Shown here piece after piece: positions 51,111 to 63,485 of a stretch of DNA of 64,000 nucleotides (positions are counted from its first letter, which is position 1; each line of letters starts with the position of its first letter). A program made the translations under genes and the position numbers. The notes beneath the pieces were generated by a model. It worked only from the letters and a program-made list of their open reading frames with translations, was not told where the DNA came from and did not search any database. The stretch is from contig CM040126.1 of assembly GCA_022559845.1 (NCBI GenBank), forward strand, positions 228,848,641 through 228,912,640, read 5' to 3'. The stretch comes from Amorphophallus konjac. Taxonomy: Eukaryota > Streptophyta > Magnoliopsida > Alismatales > Araceae.

Positions 51111-51639
51111 TCAGTAGACCAGCATGCCTTAGCCAGGCGGGTCTCCAGTCTAAGTATCCAGGTTTTTAGCCTCTAACTTCTAACGGCCATCAACAGGCCA
51201 ATACACCTTACTCAGGCAGACCTCCAGTATACAGTTCCCAGTCTTTGGCAACAAGCCACTACACCTCATAGACTGATCAACAACAACAACCACATGAACA
51301 AATCCAGACACCTTATAGACTAGCACGCCTTGAAGGCCAGTCTACAGTAGCTCCAGACCAACATACCCCCAGGGGTCAGTCTACCACGCTCCGACCATCA
51401 CACCTCAATGGTCAGCCAGTAACCATGCCTTCGGCGGCACCTCAGTGATCATCTGATCGTGGCTCCCAGTCAATATACCTCAGCAATCAACCGAGTGGAC
51501 TTCCTAGTCGATACACCTCGGCGGTCAACCAGCACATTAACAGGGTCAGACGACCTCAACTTCGGCTACTTCACCATGACGGCCAGCTGACAGCATCAAC
51601 ATTCGGCTATACACCGTGAGGATCGGTCGAATACGATTT
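51111..51639 (+). repeat. E10: mixed degenerate hairpin units
   Basis: Includes AGACT/AGTCT (51317/51339) and GACCAT/ATGGTC (51394/51409), with ACACC(T/C)CA-type loops. No gene. Confidence 0.6.
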
Positions 51640-51811
51640 CAAGACAACACCCCTCTCTGGGGGCAAATCCAGCAACTTCAGACCAAGACGCCTCTCCGAG
51701 GCAGGTCTCCAGCAACTTCAGACCGAGACGCCTCATCAAGGCTGGTCTCCAGCAACTTCAAACCAAGACGCCTCGTCAAGACTGGTCTCCAGCAACCTCA
51801 GACCAAGACGC
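51640..51811 (+). repeat. E10: 40-bp AGACC/GGTCT array, left part
   Basis: Unit of 40 bases: AACTTCAGACCAAGACGCCT then CTCCGAGGCAGGTCTCCAGC. The stem AGACC/GGTCT encloses an inner GCCTC/GAGGC stem. Interrupted by E12; it continues at 63486. Confidence 0.85.
51807..51811 (+). repeat. E12 target-site duplication, left copy
   Basis: GACGC. The right copy is at 63486-63490. Both lie in the 40-bp array, so the match is partly expected from the repeat, but the phase fits an insertion. Confidence 0.85.
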
Positions 51812-52904
51812 TGTTGGGTTAGATGGACGCAGTCTATCTCCACAGATTGTGGATCTAGAGGGGGGTCAATAGATCAACTTGCCTAATTCAAAACTATTGT
51901 AAGTTCTAAAGCGAAATTTAGGCAAACGTCAGTTAAGCTAAACAAAGGATGCTAAACAAAAGGTCGAAAGCTAGACATGAGCATAAGCGATGCAATCAAA
52001 TAAGCTAAGCAAGAATTTCCCATCGCACACAGATCACATAAAAACACAAACACACTGCACACACAATTTTTAGGTGGTTCGGTCAACGACCTACGTCCAC
52101 CCCACACTCAACCGAGTATGGCTTCCTGCTGCGCAGCACAGCTTGCGTCTGCTGGGCTTTACAGCTTGGCCAAACAACCCGCTGATATACAGCTTCGCTG
52201 GGCACTACAGCTTGCCGACCAAAGGATCTAATCCTCTGCAACCGCTGGGGAAATACATCTTAACCCCTCCAGTGGAGACCACCACTACAAGACCGCTGAC
52301 ACACAGCTTGAAGAAACAGCATTCGGAAATGAAAGATAGAATCAAAACGAAAATAGAAAAGCTCAAAAAACAATGTAGCTCTAAGAGCAAAGCTCAGCTC
52401 TGGTTTTGAACCACGAGACTGAGATACAACCACTCTCACTCTCACTCTCGATCAGCTCTCTCTCTCAACTCAATCTCTCTCGATCTCTTCCTCTCTCTTT
52501 TTCTCCTTCTTCTCTTCTTCTTCTTCTTCTTCTCTGTATCTTTTTCTTCTTTCTTTTCTCTCTGTGGATCGAAGGCTCACTGCTGTATAGACTTTCTCTT
52601 CTTTTCTTTCGATCAACCTTCATCTGTGGACGAAGGCTTCAATATATAGCAGCAGCAGGTGGATAAGGTACATAATGCGTGTGCCTCCCACACTCAATCC
52701 AGAACCTTCTTTCCACGTGCCCTTATAGCATTGGTTCCTTTAGTATTGGATCACGTGTAGCCCAGACACTGGGAAATATTCTTCCTCGGACCACCTTCTT
52801 CTTCTATTTTTCTTCTTCTCCTACAAAGAGATTAAAACCATTAAACTCAGGCCCACAAAAACTAAAACTGCATGAGGTATGTGATAGCAATACGAGATGC
52901 ACTA

Positions 52905-53340
52905 TACTGAGAACGACACGAGATACACAAGGTGACTACAGCACGAAATAAAGATAGAACGACACGAGGTACCACAGTAACAAGGCTATCACTACAACGA
53001 GAACGACACGAGGTCAGATGAAAACAGCACGAGGTGAGAAGGAAATAACCCGGAATAAAACGGTAGTAAAACACGCGATCAGAGGAAACCTTGACGAAGA
53101 TAGAAAAGAAGCAACACGAAGACATAAATAAAAACGACACGAATACGAGGACAACACGGACTGAAACCAACTCGAAGATGAAAAACAGAACCCTACACGA
53201 AGTGTGGTCACAAAGCAAAAAGGACACGGGGTCTAAGAAAAACAACACGAAGACAGAAGACAGGAACGGCTACAACGACACGTGATAAAACAGTGAAAGC
53301 AGGAAAACGACTCGAGTAACTACAGTAAATGACACGAAAA
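52905..53340 (-). repeat. E12 LTR U3 array of ACGACACGAGG motifs
   Basis: More than ten spaced copies of (A/C)ACGA or GACACGAGG-like motifs, about 20-35 bases apart; they repeat in the other LTR at 62333-62767. Upstream of the promoter on the minus strand, so possible transcription-factor sites. Confidence 0.6.
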
Positions 53341-53384
53341 TAAGACTCGAAGACAGACGATGTATAGAGTTCTCAGTTCACCCG

Positions 53385-53900
53385 TCAGTGTGTAGACTTG
53401 AAAGTCTTGAACCCAATGTATGGACTTGAGTAGCAGAGGCCAGTGTACAGACTTGCCACCGACCATTGTGTAGACTTGATCAGCATGAGGCACAGTATAG
53501 ACATCAACTCTGCACATCGAATGTATGGACTTCAAGTGTGAAGACCATTGTGGAGACTTTGGTTTCGAAGACAATGTGCAGACATCGAGTTTGAAGACCA
53601 ATGTCCAGACTTCAAGTAACAGTGTGGATGTACAGACTTGATGGAGCGAAGCAATGTGTAGACTTGAAGCTCCTGATGGGTGTATAGACTTGAAATATCA
53701 AGACGCTAAGGAAGATGGACAAAGTACAGACTCTGAGGTTCAAGGCCAACAGCTGTACAGACTTAGAATATTAGGACTGATGTCCAGACTTCAAACGTTA
53801 ACGCTATACACTCTTAACCAAATCAATTGAGATGCAGTGTGTGGACTTCATCTTGAGCGAAAGGTAAGTGAAGAATGTATAGACTCAAGAAAGTAAGAAA
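53385..53900 (-). repeat. E12 LTR U3 array of TGTAGACTTGA motifs
   Basis: About fifteen or more copies of TGTAGACTTGA or TGTACAGACTT-like motifs at 25-35-base spacing, also in the other LTR at 62812-63330. It lies at the outer end of U3. Confidence 0.7.
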
Positions 53901-54057
53901 TTTGCAGACAGCAGTGTATTAAATGCAAAGAACACATTGTCAATCTGATAGAGCAGTTTCATCAAATCAAAAAATAGTTGCCAATCAATCAAAACAATGG
54001 TGTTGCCAATGAAATAAAGCAAGTGTCAACATCATCAATCATAGAGGGGTCACAACA

Positions 54058-54072
54058 ATCTCCCCCTTTTTG
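54058..54072 (-). other. E12: polypurine tract
   Basis: The minus strand reads AAAAAGGGGGAGAT directly before the 3' LTR. It primes plus-strand DNA synthesis. Confidence 0.9.
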
Positions 54073-55650
54073 ATGATGGCAACACCATATGAAGTAGAAG
54101 AGCAACATCCTGTCATATAGATATATGTTTGATGAAAGACATGATGTGTTATGCAGATTGACATGCAGATGCTATGAAGGCATGCAACTAACTGCCTCAA
54201 ACTCTCCCTTGGAATGAATTCAGATTTGACACAGATATGTATTCTCCCCTTCTCCCCCTAGACAATATACTCCCCCTTTGCCATCAACAAAGAGGAGGGA
54301 AAAGTGAAATACAAAGGAGGAATCAAGAGAAGAGCTGACTGGCATTTTGAACAGGTAGTTCATGAATAAGCATTCTAGAGCATAGAGTCTTCAGTTATAT
54401 GAAATTAGAAACTGCTGTCAGAAAAAGTTCTGGTTTAAAGATGATAAAATTTGGAGTTCATGCACTACAAGTAATAGATAAGGTCACTGTGCATGATAAA
54501 ACATAAACCAGAATCATATTTGCATGAAAGATTCAGTTTCATAATATCTTACTTTCATAGTCTCATAAGAATATTGAGAGAAATCAAGTCATGTATTGAA
54601 GCTAAACAAATTGACACTCATGAACTTTTCTTTTGAAGGAGCAGCATTATCAATATTAGATTATATTGAGCATTCAGGTACCACAAGTCTTTCTGCGTAA
54701 GGGTATACGTTTATAAGACGCCAATACCCCTAGATACTCAACAAGATGGACCATTCTGCATATGATCAAATTCAACAGAACTGAGTTGCACCTTTTTGTG
54801 TGAGGGTACACGTTTATCAGACGCCAGTTACCCCCAGGTACTTACTGAGACCAGCCTGCTGTTTTGAACATTTTAAACAGAGATAGCTGATACACTTCAT
54901 GACATGAGTGTTATCCACTTCTTTGATGGATCACTCAGTTTCTCAGTGATTTATCAGTCATTGCTCTGCCAATATTGATTTTCAATGATTTTTAATGTTT
55001 TCAATAGCTTTCTTAGCTGTCCTTTTTATGTTTCAGAATGACTTGTTCTAGAACAATACACATACTTAACCTTTCTAACATGATTTCAGATGAGTTTTCA
55101 GATTTCAGATATGATTAGCTTTGTCTAACATGAAATAAGAAAGAGGTTGAGAGTTTTATCAATTTTCAACTTTCTTATATACTGATTGTAATCTTTAAAC
55201 TCCAACCATTATAAGATTTAAACCATTACATCAGTCTTTGAACAATTCAAATTCTTATAAATGAAGAAGTCCATTTTTTACTGCTTAGAAATCAGAACTG
55301 ACCAACAGATTGCCATAATGTCAGAGACAAGTATTCAGAATTAAAGGTTGAATGACTTCAAGAAGGTTGAAACCACTCTGAATTTCTAGCAATACTCCCC
55401 CTGTCTGTATGCATGCAACATGGCAACAATTAATTGAGAGAGAGCTTATGCATAGGTCATGAATGAATGATTTGCACAGACATGCACAGACTCGACAAAC
55501 TCCCCCTGAATATATGCAATACAGGACAGTTCTACATCCGCATTCACATCCACATGATTTATCCAAGCAATCAAAAGCAAGTCCACATCAGAGATTTTAT
55601 TCACAGCAATTAAACAATCATTCATCATCCTGAAATTTACATAAGCCAAG
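54073..55650 (-). other. E12: long non-coding 3' region with extra purine tracts
   Basis: About 1.6 kb between pol and the polypurine tract. AGGGGGAG (minus) recurs at 54252-54259, 54270-54277, 55395-55402 and 55500-55507, plus a shorter one at 54244. Repeated extra tracts of this kind are known from Sireviruses. No envelope-like frame: the ORFs of about 85 codons at 55321-55709 have no transmembrane pattern. Two hairpins lie at 54701-54833. Confidence 0.75.
54701..54833 (-). repeat. E12: paired hairpins with shared loop
   Basis: Two units about 100 bases apart share CGTTTAT(A/C)AGACGCCA. Unit 1 has arms GGGTAT/ATACCC (54701-54706 and 54724-54729); unit 2 has GGGTA/TACCC (54804-54808 and 54829-54833). 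Confidence 0.7.
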
Positions 55651-58600
55651 TTATCTTCTAAGAAACTTAAAATTTTCATTCGCAAGAGGCTTAGTAAAAA
55701 TATCAGCAATTTGTTTTTCAGTTTGTATGAAGTTCATTTCAATCTCCTTTTTATTTACAGCATCTCTAAGAAAATGATGTTTTATCTCTATATGCTTAGT
55801 CCTAGAATGGTGAACAGGATTTTTAGCAAGGCATATAGCACTAGTATTATCACATGAAAGTGGAATGCATCCCAGATTTATCTGATAATCCGCAAGTTGG
55901 TGCTTAATCCAAAGTACTTGGGCTGCACAATTACATGCTGCAACATACTCAGCTTCAGCTGTGGGTAATGCTACAGTGTGTTGCTTCTTAGATGCCCAAG
56001 ACACTAGACAGCCACCAAGGAATTGACAGTAGCCACTAGTGCTTTTTCTATCTACTCGACACCCAGCATAGTCTGCATCAGTGTAGGCTAGAAGCTCTAA
56101 CTCACACTTAGCAGGATACCAGAGACCTAGTTCTTGGGTGCCTAGTAAATACCTAAAAATCCTTTTCACAGCTTTAAAGTGAGTTTCTTTAGGACTGGCC
56201 TGAAATCTAGAGCATAAACACACAGCAAATTGTATATCAGGCCTAGAGGCTGTAAGATAGAGAAGAGATCCGATCATACCTCTGTATAGCCTTTGGTCCA
56301 CATGTTTACCTTTAGAGTCTTCATCCAAACTGGTTGATGTACCCATTGGAGTGGCTATTTCCTTGAGGTTGTCCATTTTGTATTTCTTCAATAAGTTCTT
56401 TACATACTTGGACTGAGAGATGAAGATGTCATCTTCTGTTTGTGTAACCTGCAGTCCAAGAAATAGTTTGAGCTCACCCATTGAGCTCATTTCAAATTCA
56501 TCATTCATAATTTGAGAGAATTCCTCACACAATTTGGGGTTAGTTGACCCAAACACAATGTCATCCACATAAATCTGAATGATAAGAATATCTGGATGGC
56601 TTACCTTGGTAAACAATGTTTGATCAACTATACCTCTTGTGAAGTTCTTGTCGGTGAGGAATTTGCTCAACCTGTCATACCAAGCTCTAGGAGCTTGCTT
56701 TAAACCATAGAGAGCTTTATTGAGCTTGTAAACATGATTAGGGAAATCTAAACATTCAAACCCAGGAGGCTGTCTCACATATACATCCTCATTAATTTCC
56801 CCATTTAGAAAAGCAGATTTCACATCCATCTGCTGAAGGTTTATTCCTAGGGAACATGCATAACCCAATAAAATTCTTATTGCTTCTAACCTAGCTATAG
56901 GGGCAAAAGACTCTTCAAAGTCTATACCAAATTCCTGATTGTACCCCTGAGCTACAAGTCTGGCTTTATTTTTAATAATATTCCCCGCTTCATCAGTTTT
57001 GTTTCTAAATACCCATTTAGTCCCTATGACTGTTTCATGATCAGGAGGTGGAACCAAATGCCACACCTTATTCCTATCAAACTGATTGAGCTCCTCATGC
57101 ATGGCATTAATCCAATGCACATCTTGGAGAGCACAGTCAATGGACTTGGGTTCTATGTTTGAAACAAAAGCATAAGCATTCAGTTCATGTTGAATTCTTA
57201 AGTGGCCTCTAGTCCTAGGGGGATCATTCAGATTTCCAATGACATTATCTACAGGATGATCCTTGAGATATCTAATATTTGTAATTGGACTATCATGAAC
57301 TTGATTTACCTCCCCCTGAACTGTAGGTTCCTCTTCATTAAGCTCTTTATGTTCTTCTTCATCCTCGGATTTGTCTGTAGGATCTCCTTCCTTCAGAATT
57401 TCTCCATTGTTTTCATTCCTGCATTGACTAACATTAGAATTTACCAAGGATTCATCAAAAACTATGTGTGAAGATTCTTCAACAGTTTTAGAGTTCAGAT
57501 TGTACACTCTGTATGCTCGGGTGTTTTTAGAATAGCCAAGAAAAATTCCTGGTTCTCCTTTAGGTTCAAATTTATCAAGGTCCTTTTTATCATTTATGTG
57601 AATGAAACATTTACAACCAAAAACCTTGAAGTGAGCAATAGAAGGTTTCTTACCTTTTAATATCTCATATAGTGTCTGCTGGGTAAAAGGTCTTACCATG
57701 GCTCTGTTAATTACATAACAGGCAGTGTTCACTGCTTCAGCCCAAAATTTCCTTGGTAGACCACCTTCAACAAGAAGTGTACGACCCATTTCCACTAGGG
57801 TTCTGTTCCTTCTCTCCACAACTCCATTCTGCTCAGGTGTCCTTGGTGAGGAGTACCTGTGGTTGATTCCATTCGACCTGCAGAATTCATCAAATTGTGA
57901 GTTTTCAAACTCACCTCCATGATCAGACAATATGTTTTCAATTTTCTGAGTTGTTTTAACATAGAACTCCTGAAATTCTGAGAAAGCATCACTCTTATTA
58001 GATAAGAAATAAACCCAAGTATACCTAGAAAAGTCATTTACCATGACAAACCCATACCTCCTCCCTGATAGGCTGACAACTCTAGTTGGCCCAAAAAGGT
58101 CCATATGTATCAGCTCATAGGGTTTGGAAGACAGATTTTCAGTTCTAGACTTAAGTGATTTTCTAGTTATCTTTGATTGGGTGCATGCATCACAGATTTT
58201 GTTTTCATTCTTGAATGAGACTTCAGGAAGTCCTCTAACCATGCCATGCTTATTTAATTTGTGCAAAACAGTGTAGCTAGCATGACCTAACCTACGATGC
58301 CATAAAAATGCTATGTCTTCTCTACTGGCAGTAAGGCAAAGGTTAGTGTGTTGAATGTCATCTAAATTTATCATGTAAGTATTATTTATTCTTTTTCCAG
58401 TAAATTTGACAATATCAGAATCAGGTTCAAAAACCTTACAGGATTGAGAATTAAATAGAACATTGTAACCTTTATCACATAACTGGCTGATGCTAAGTAG
58501 ATTATAGGCTAACCCTTCAACCAGCATAACATCATCAATGCAGCAGGTAGAACACTTACCTACCTTACCTGCTCCGATAATCCTACCCTTTGTGTTGCTT

Positions 58601-58734
58601 CCAAAGGTGACAAGGCCTTTTACTTTCTCAGTCAGTATGCAAAATTTGGTCTTATCTCCTGTCATATGCCTGGAGCAGCCGCTATCCATGTACCACAAGT
58701 TGTTCTTGGCTGCCAGGCATACCTGCATACACAA
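55651..58734 (-). CDS. pol: E12: copia pol (protease, integrase, RT, RNase H)
   Basis: An open frame of 1027 residues. Protease DSG at 17-19 ([14 protein letters not shown]); integrase zinc-binding region about 144-190 ([15 protein letters not shown]) and core with [16 protein letters not shown] and [10 protein letters not shown]; reverse transcriptase from about 540 ([27 protein letters not shown]) with YVDD at 722-725; RNase H with [29 protein letters not shown] and [12 protein letters not shown] at the C-terminus. All main motifs are present and length is normal for the pol part. The frame starts at a TTG just after a TAA (58735-58737) that separates it from gag in the same frame, so translation would need readthrough, or the TAA is a lesion. 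Confidence 0.93.
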   Translation of the reverse strand: MCMQVCLAAKNNLWYMDSGCSRHMTGDKTKFCILTEKVKGLVTFGSNTKGRIIGAGKVGKCSTCCIDDVMLVEGLAYNLLSISQLCDKGYNVLFNSQSCKVFEPDSDIVKFTGKRINNTYMINLDDIQHTNLCLTASREDIAFLWHRRLGHASYTVLHKLNKHGMVRGLPEVSFKNENKICDACTQSKITRKSLKSRTENLSSKPYELIHMDLFGPTRVVSLSGRRYGFVMVNDFSRYTWVYFLSNKSDAFSEFQEFYVKTTQKIENILSDHGGEFENSQFDEFCRSNGINHRYSSPRTPEQNGVVERRNRTLVEMGRTLLVEGGLPRKFWAEAVNTACYVINRAMVRPFTQQTLYEILKGKKPSIAHFKVFGCKCFIHINDKKDLDKFEPKGEPGIFLGYSKNTRAYRVYNLNSKTVEESSHIVFDESLVNSNVSQCRNENNGEILKEGDPTDKSEDEEEHKELNEEEPTVQGEVNQVHDSPITNIRYLKDHPVDNVIGNLNDPPRTRGHLRIQHELNAYAFVSNIEPKSIDCALQDVHWINAMHEELNQFDRNKVWHLVPPPDHETVIGTKWVFRNKTDEAGNIIKNKARLVAQGYNQEFGIDFEESFAPIARLEAIRILLGYACSLGINLQQMDVKSAFLNGEINEDVYVRQPPGFECLDFPNHVYKLNKALYGLKQAPRAWYDRLSKFLTDKNFTRGIVDQTLFTKVSHPDILIIQIYVDDIVFGSTNPKLCEEFSQIMNDEFEMSSMGELKLFLGLQVTQTEDDIFISQSKYVKNLLKKYKMDNLKEIATPMGTSTSLDEDSKGKHVDQRLYRGMIGSLLYLTASRPDIQFAVCLCSRFQASPKETHFKAVKRIFRYLLGTQELGLWYPAKCELELLAYTDADYAGCRVDRKSTSGYCQFLGGCLVSWASKKQHTVALPTAEAEYVAACNCAAQVLWIKHQLADYQINLGCIPLSCDNTSAICLAKNPVHHSRTKHIEIKHHFLRDAVNKKEIEMNFIQTEKQIADIFTKPLANENFKFLRR

Positions 58735-61179
58735 TTAGGTAGAGAAGTTTGGAACCCAAGACTGATTGGGCTCCAATGTAACTGAACTAGCAGCAAAGAA
58801 GGAGAGCAATTGTTTCGGAATCCACATTTGTTTAAATGAATTTTGTTCAGTGGATCCTACAGATTTTCTTCTGTTGTTGTTCCTTTTCTTTTTATTGTTC
58901 TTTTTCTTGTTGGCAGCAGCATGATTATTGACAGTGTTGTTATTTTTGTGCCATTGCCTTGGACAGGGTGTGTTCACAAAGTTTTGGCCATAGTTGTTCC
59001 TGGGCTGGCTATGAAAATATTGATTTCCAGATGTCCAGTAACCATACCCATTTACCCAATTTCTACTGTAAGGTCTTTGATATTGAGCACCCTGGTGTGC
59101 AAGACCTGAAAACTTATCTTGAGTTCTAGACCAATTTGACCTATAGAAGTAGGTTGGCTGTGCATTGTAGTGGGTCTGAGCTCTGGATTGAAAAAAAATA
59201 ATTGGGTTGACACCTAGCAGCACTTTTTCTCCCCTTTACTTTGGACCCTGCTGACCTATACACAGGTTTGTATTGGGTCTTCTTAAGAGGTGAAGGTGTT
59301 GGTGGAGACTGGGTTACCTTGACCTGGGGTTTACCAGACTGTGTAGGTTGACCCCTAACCTGAGTCTGAGCCCTAGGGTTCTGCTTAGATGTGCTAGCTC
59401 TACTAGGCTCATTCGTTTGCCCTTCTCCTCAGCACTGGGCTTTTTCAGATTAGCAGTTTTGTTCATCAAATTTGTTGAGTTCATGCTAATTAGAGGTCCC
59501 TTTTCCTTTTGAGCAACAAATGAAATTGTTTTCATTCCGAATGTTTTTGTTGCACTAGAATTAAAACCTAGGCCCTCTTTTCTGAAATTAACCTTTGACC
59601 CTAACAAAGCATTTAAGTTATCTGTTCCTTGGGTCATTTTTTCAATGGTCTTCATTTTATCCTCATTATCTTTCTGAAGTTCATCAATAGCCTTTTTCAG
59701 CTCGTTGTTGACATTGAGGACAGCTTCATATTTTTCAGAGATAATTTTGACTTCACTTTCACATTTCTGAATCTTCAGCTTCCATTCAACAATTTCATCT
59801 TCAAGCCTTAGATTCTCTTCCTTAGAATCTTTTAACTCATTTTTGATTTTATCTTCTTCAGAACATGTGAGTTTCAATTCATCAATCTCAGATTCCAAAC
59901 ATGCAATTTTATCAGTTAGTGTTTTATCATTTTGCATGGAATTGATTTTTCTTCTAAGATGCCTATTCTCTTTTCTAATATCATCAGCTCTATCAGCTAT
60001 TTCATGATAAGCATCTACCCAATCAGCAATTGTGAAGTTTTCAAATCTAGTGATTACCTCATCTGTATCATCCTCTCTATCTTCGGAGCTTGTTGCCATA
60101 AGGCAAATGGGTTGTTCAGATTCGGCTTCACTATCTGAGCTGCTGCTGAAAGAGCCTTCATCTTCATCACTCCATGTGGTGATCATAGCTCTTCCCTTCT
60201 TGGTTTTCTTCTTTGACCTGTCCTTATGTTTCTGATTGTCTGGACAATCAATTTTCAGATGCCCTGGTTTCCTGCATTGATAACAGACATTAGCTTCATT
60301 TTTATTTGCAGGTGTAGGTTTATACCTTTTATCCTTTCAGCCATCACTGTATTTCTTCTGACCGAACCGTCCTGCTCCCTTTCTGATAAATCGCCTGAAC
60401 TCTCTAGTCATCATGGCTATTTCAGATCGAGTCACGTTTTCTTCTTCATTTAGGCTCTCCTCTGATGATGAAGAGCTGCTGGAGCTGGATTTTGTTGTTT
60501 TGCTGGAACTAGCCTTCAGCGCTATTGGCTTCTTCTTCCTCTCGGCTTCATCTATCCTTGCCATGTTTATCTCATATGCCATAAGTGAGCCAATCAGCTC
60601 ATCAGATTTTGTATTACGCAGGTCCCTTGACTCCTCCATCACAGTTGCTTTGGTGTGCCAATTGGGAGTCAGGGAGCGCATAATTTTCCTTACTACATCA
60701 TACTCTGCCTGAGGTTTCCCAAAACCTCTGAGGCCATTGGTTATGACAGTCAGCCGAGCGTACATTTCGCTGATGGACTCGTTCTGCTTCATCTTGAAGG
60801 CTTCATACTCAGATACAAGAAGATTGGCCTTCTGCTCTCTTACTTGAGATGTGCCTTCATGAATTACTTCCAGCGCATCCCACATCTCCTTAGCCGATTT
60901 GAAAGCAGATACACGGGAGAATTCTGTAGGATGCAGAGCGCACTGGATAGCATTAATAGCACTCCAATTTAGCGTGGACCTTATGATCTCCTCCTTGGTC
61001 CATACATCTTCATTCGGGGATAGCTCATAAGGTCCCTTGCTGACAATCTTCCAAATCTCATAATCCTTAGCCTTGAGGAACACTTGCATACGGTTCTTCC
61101 AGTATGCATAGTTTGATCCGTCAAAGAATGGGGGCTTCGTTGTTGAGTGACCTTCGGCAGTCATCCCTCGAACATCCAT
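58735..61179 (-). pseudogene. gag: E12: gag, broken
   Basis: From ATG 61179 (MDVRGMTAEGHSTTKPPFF) to TAA 58735. Open for 280 codons with the copia gag signatures FDGSNYAYWKNRM, ALEVIHEGTSQVREQK and LTPNWHTKATVMEES; TGA at 60337-60339; then the same frame continues through a CCHC knuckle (CYQCRKPGHLKIDC, near 60245-60290), an acidic Ser-rich stretch and a long coiled coil (residues of 59314-60186). A frame change near 59430 leads to a stop at 59314; reading returns to the first frame at an eight-A run (59191-59198). A Gln/Asn-rich, then basic KKKNNKKKRNNN tail follows. Both stops and the two frame changes argue for loss of function. Confidence 0.88.
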
Positions 61180-61224
61180 CTCTGTCTATTCTCTTCGGGC
61201 GATGAGTCCCTGCAGAAGAGTTAG

Positions 61225-61236
61225 GCTCTGATACCA
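61225..61236 (-). other. E12: primer binding site, initiator-Met tRNA type
   Basis: The minus strand reads TGGTATCAGAGC two bases from the 5' LTR end. Confidence 0.93.
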
Positions 61237-61238
61237 AG

Positions 61239-63485
61239 TGTTGGGTTAGATGGACGCAGTCTATCTCCACAGATTGTGGATCTAGAAGGGGGTGAATAGA
61301 TCAACTTGCCTAATTTAAAACTATTGTAAGTTCTAAAGCGGAATTTAGGCAAACGTCAGTTAAGCTAAACAAAGGATGCTAAACAAAAGGTCGAAAGCTA
61401 GACATGAGCATAAGCGATGCAATCAAATAAGCTAAGCAAGAATTTCCCATCGCACACAGATCACACAAAAACACAAACACACTGCACACACAATTTTTAG
61501 GTGGTTCGGTCAATGACCTACGTCCACCCCACACTCAACCGAGTATGGCTTCCTGCTGCGCAGCACAGCTTGCGTCCGCTGGGCTTTACAGCTTGGCCAA
61601 ACAACCCGCTGATATACAGCTTCGCTGGGCACTACAGCTTGCCGACCATAGGATCTAATCCTCTGCAACCACTGGGGAAATACAGCTTAACCCGTCCAGT
61701 GGAGACCACCACTGCAAGACCGCTGACACACAGCTTGAAGAAACAGCATTCGGAAATGAAAGACAGAATCAAAACGAAAATAGAAAAGCTCAAAAAACAA
61801 TGTAGCTCTAAGAGCAAAGCTCAGCTCTGGTTTTGAACCACGAGACTGAGATACAACCACTCTCACTCTCACTCTCGATCAGCTCTCTCTCTCAACTCAA
61901 TCTCTCTCGATCTCTTCCTCTCTCTTTTTCTCCTTCTTCTCTTCTTCTTCTTCTTCTTATCTGTATCTTTTTCTTCTTTCTTTTCTCTCTGTGGATCGAA
62001 GGCTCACTGCTGTATAGACTTTCTCTTCTTTTCTTTCGATCAACCTTCATCTGTGGATGAAGGCTTCAATATATAGCAGCAGCAGGTGGATAAGGTACAT
62101 AATGCGTGTGCCTCCCACACTCAATCCAGAACCTTCTTTCCACGTGCCCTTATAGCATTGGTTCCTTTAGTATTGGATCACGTGCAGCCCAGACACTGGG
62201 AAATATTCTTCCTCGGACCACCTTCTTCTTTCTGTTTTTCTTCTTCTCCTACAAAGAGATTAAAACCATTAAACTCAGGCCCAAAAAAACTAAAACTGCA
62301 TGAGGTATGTGATAGCAATACGAGATGCACTATACTGAGAACGACACGAGATACACAAGGTGACTACAGCATGAAATAAAGAGAGAACGACACGAGGTAC
62401 CACAGTAACAAGGCTATCACTACAACGAGAACGACACGAGGTCAGATGAAAACAGCACGAGGTGAGAAGGAAATAACCCGGAATAAAACGGTAGTAAAAC
62501 ACGCGATCAGAGGAAACCTTGACGAAGATAGAAAAGAAGCAACACGAAGACATAAACAAAAACAACACGAATACGAGGACAACACGGACTGAAACCAACT
62601 CGAAGACGAAAAACAGAACCCTACACGAAGTGTGGTCATAAAGCAAAAAGGACACGGGGTCTAAGAAAAACAACACGAAGACAGAAGATAGGAACGGCTA
62701 CAACGACACGTGATAAAACAGTGAAAGCAGGAAAACGACTCGAGTAACTACAGTAAATGACACGAAAATAAGACTCGAAGACAGACGATGTATAAAGCTC
62801 TCAGTTCACCCGTCAGTGTGTAGACTTGAAAGTCTTGAACCCAATGTATGGACTTGAGTAGCAGAGGCCAGTGTACAGACTTGCCACCGACCATTGTGTA
62901 GACTTGATCAGCATGAGGCACAGTATAGACATCAACTCTGCACATCGAATGTATGGACTTCAAGTGTGAAGACCATTGTAGAGACTTTGGTTTCGAAGAC
63001 AATGTGCAGACATCGAGTTTGAAGACCAATGTCCAGACTTCAAGTAACAGTGTGGATGTACAGACTTGATGGAGCGAAGCAATGTGTAGACTTGAAGCTC
63101 CTGATGGGTGTATAGACTTCAAATATCAAGACGCTAAGGAAGATGGACAAAGTACAGACTCTGAGGTTCAAGGCCAACGGCTGTACAGACTTAGAATATT
63201 AGGACTGATGTCCAGACTTCAAACGTTAACGCTGTACACTCTTAACAAAATCAATTGAGATGCAGTGTGTGGACTTCATCTTGAGCGAAAGGTAAGTGGA
63301 GAATGTATAGACTCAAGAAAGTAAGAAATTTGCAGACAGCAGTGTATTAAATGCAAAGAACATATAGTCAATCTGATAGAGCAGTTTCATCAAATCAAAA
63401 AATAGTTGCCAATCAATCAAAACAATGGTGTTGCCAATGAAATAAAGCAAGTGTCAACATCATCAATCATAGAGGGGTCACAACA
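61239..63485 (-). repeat. E12: 5' LTR (2247 bp)
   Basis: Same ends and arrays as the 3' LTR. TATA-like box CTATATATT on the minus strand at 62068-62076, followed by an A/G-rich leader (C/T-rich on the plus strand at 61860-61985). Confidence 0.95.
62068..62076 (-). promoter_or_regulatory. E12 5' LTR TATA-like box
   Basis: GCTATATATTGAAG on the minus strand, midway in the LTR, downstream of the two U3 motif arrays. Confidence 0.6.

Larger units (their letters stand above)
51812..54057 (-). repeat. E12: 3' LTR (2246 bp)
   Basis: Plus-strand ends TGTTGGGTTAGATGG and GGGTCACAACA. TATA-like box at 52641-52649. Two U3 arrays: ACGACACGAGG-type motifs (52905-53340) and TGTAGACTTGA-type motifs (53385-53900). 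Confidence 0.95.
51812..63485 (-). mobile_element. E12: Ty1/copia element, Sirevirus-like (11.7 kb)
   Basis: 5' LTR 61239-63485, PBS 61225-61236, gag 61179 downwards, pol 58734-55651, a long non-coding 3' region 55650-54058, and 3' LTR 54057-51812. The order protease-integrase-RT-RNase H makes it Ty1/copia. The long 3' region with several AGGGGGAG tracts and the pol motifs place it near Sireviruses. By eye I count about 36 LTR differences in 2246 bases (near 1.6%), suggesting about 0.6 million years at 1.3e-8. Stops and frame changes in gag make it probably inactive. Confidence 0.93.

Noticed and set aside
55321..55709. Envelope-like ORF downstream of E12 pol
   Set aside because: Only two overlapping frames of about 85 codons, without signal peptide, transmembrane pattern or continuity.
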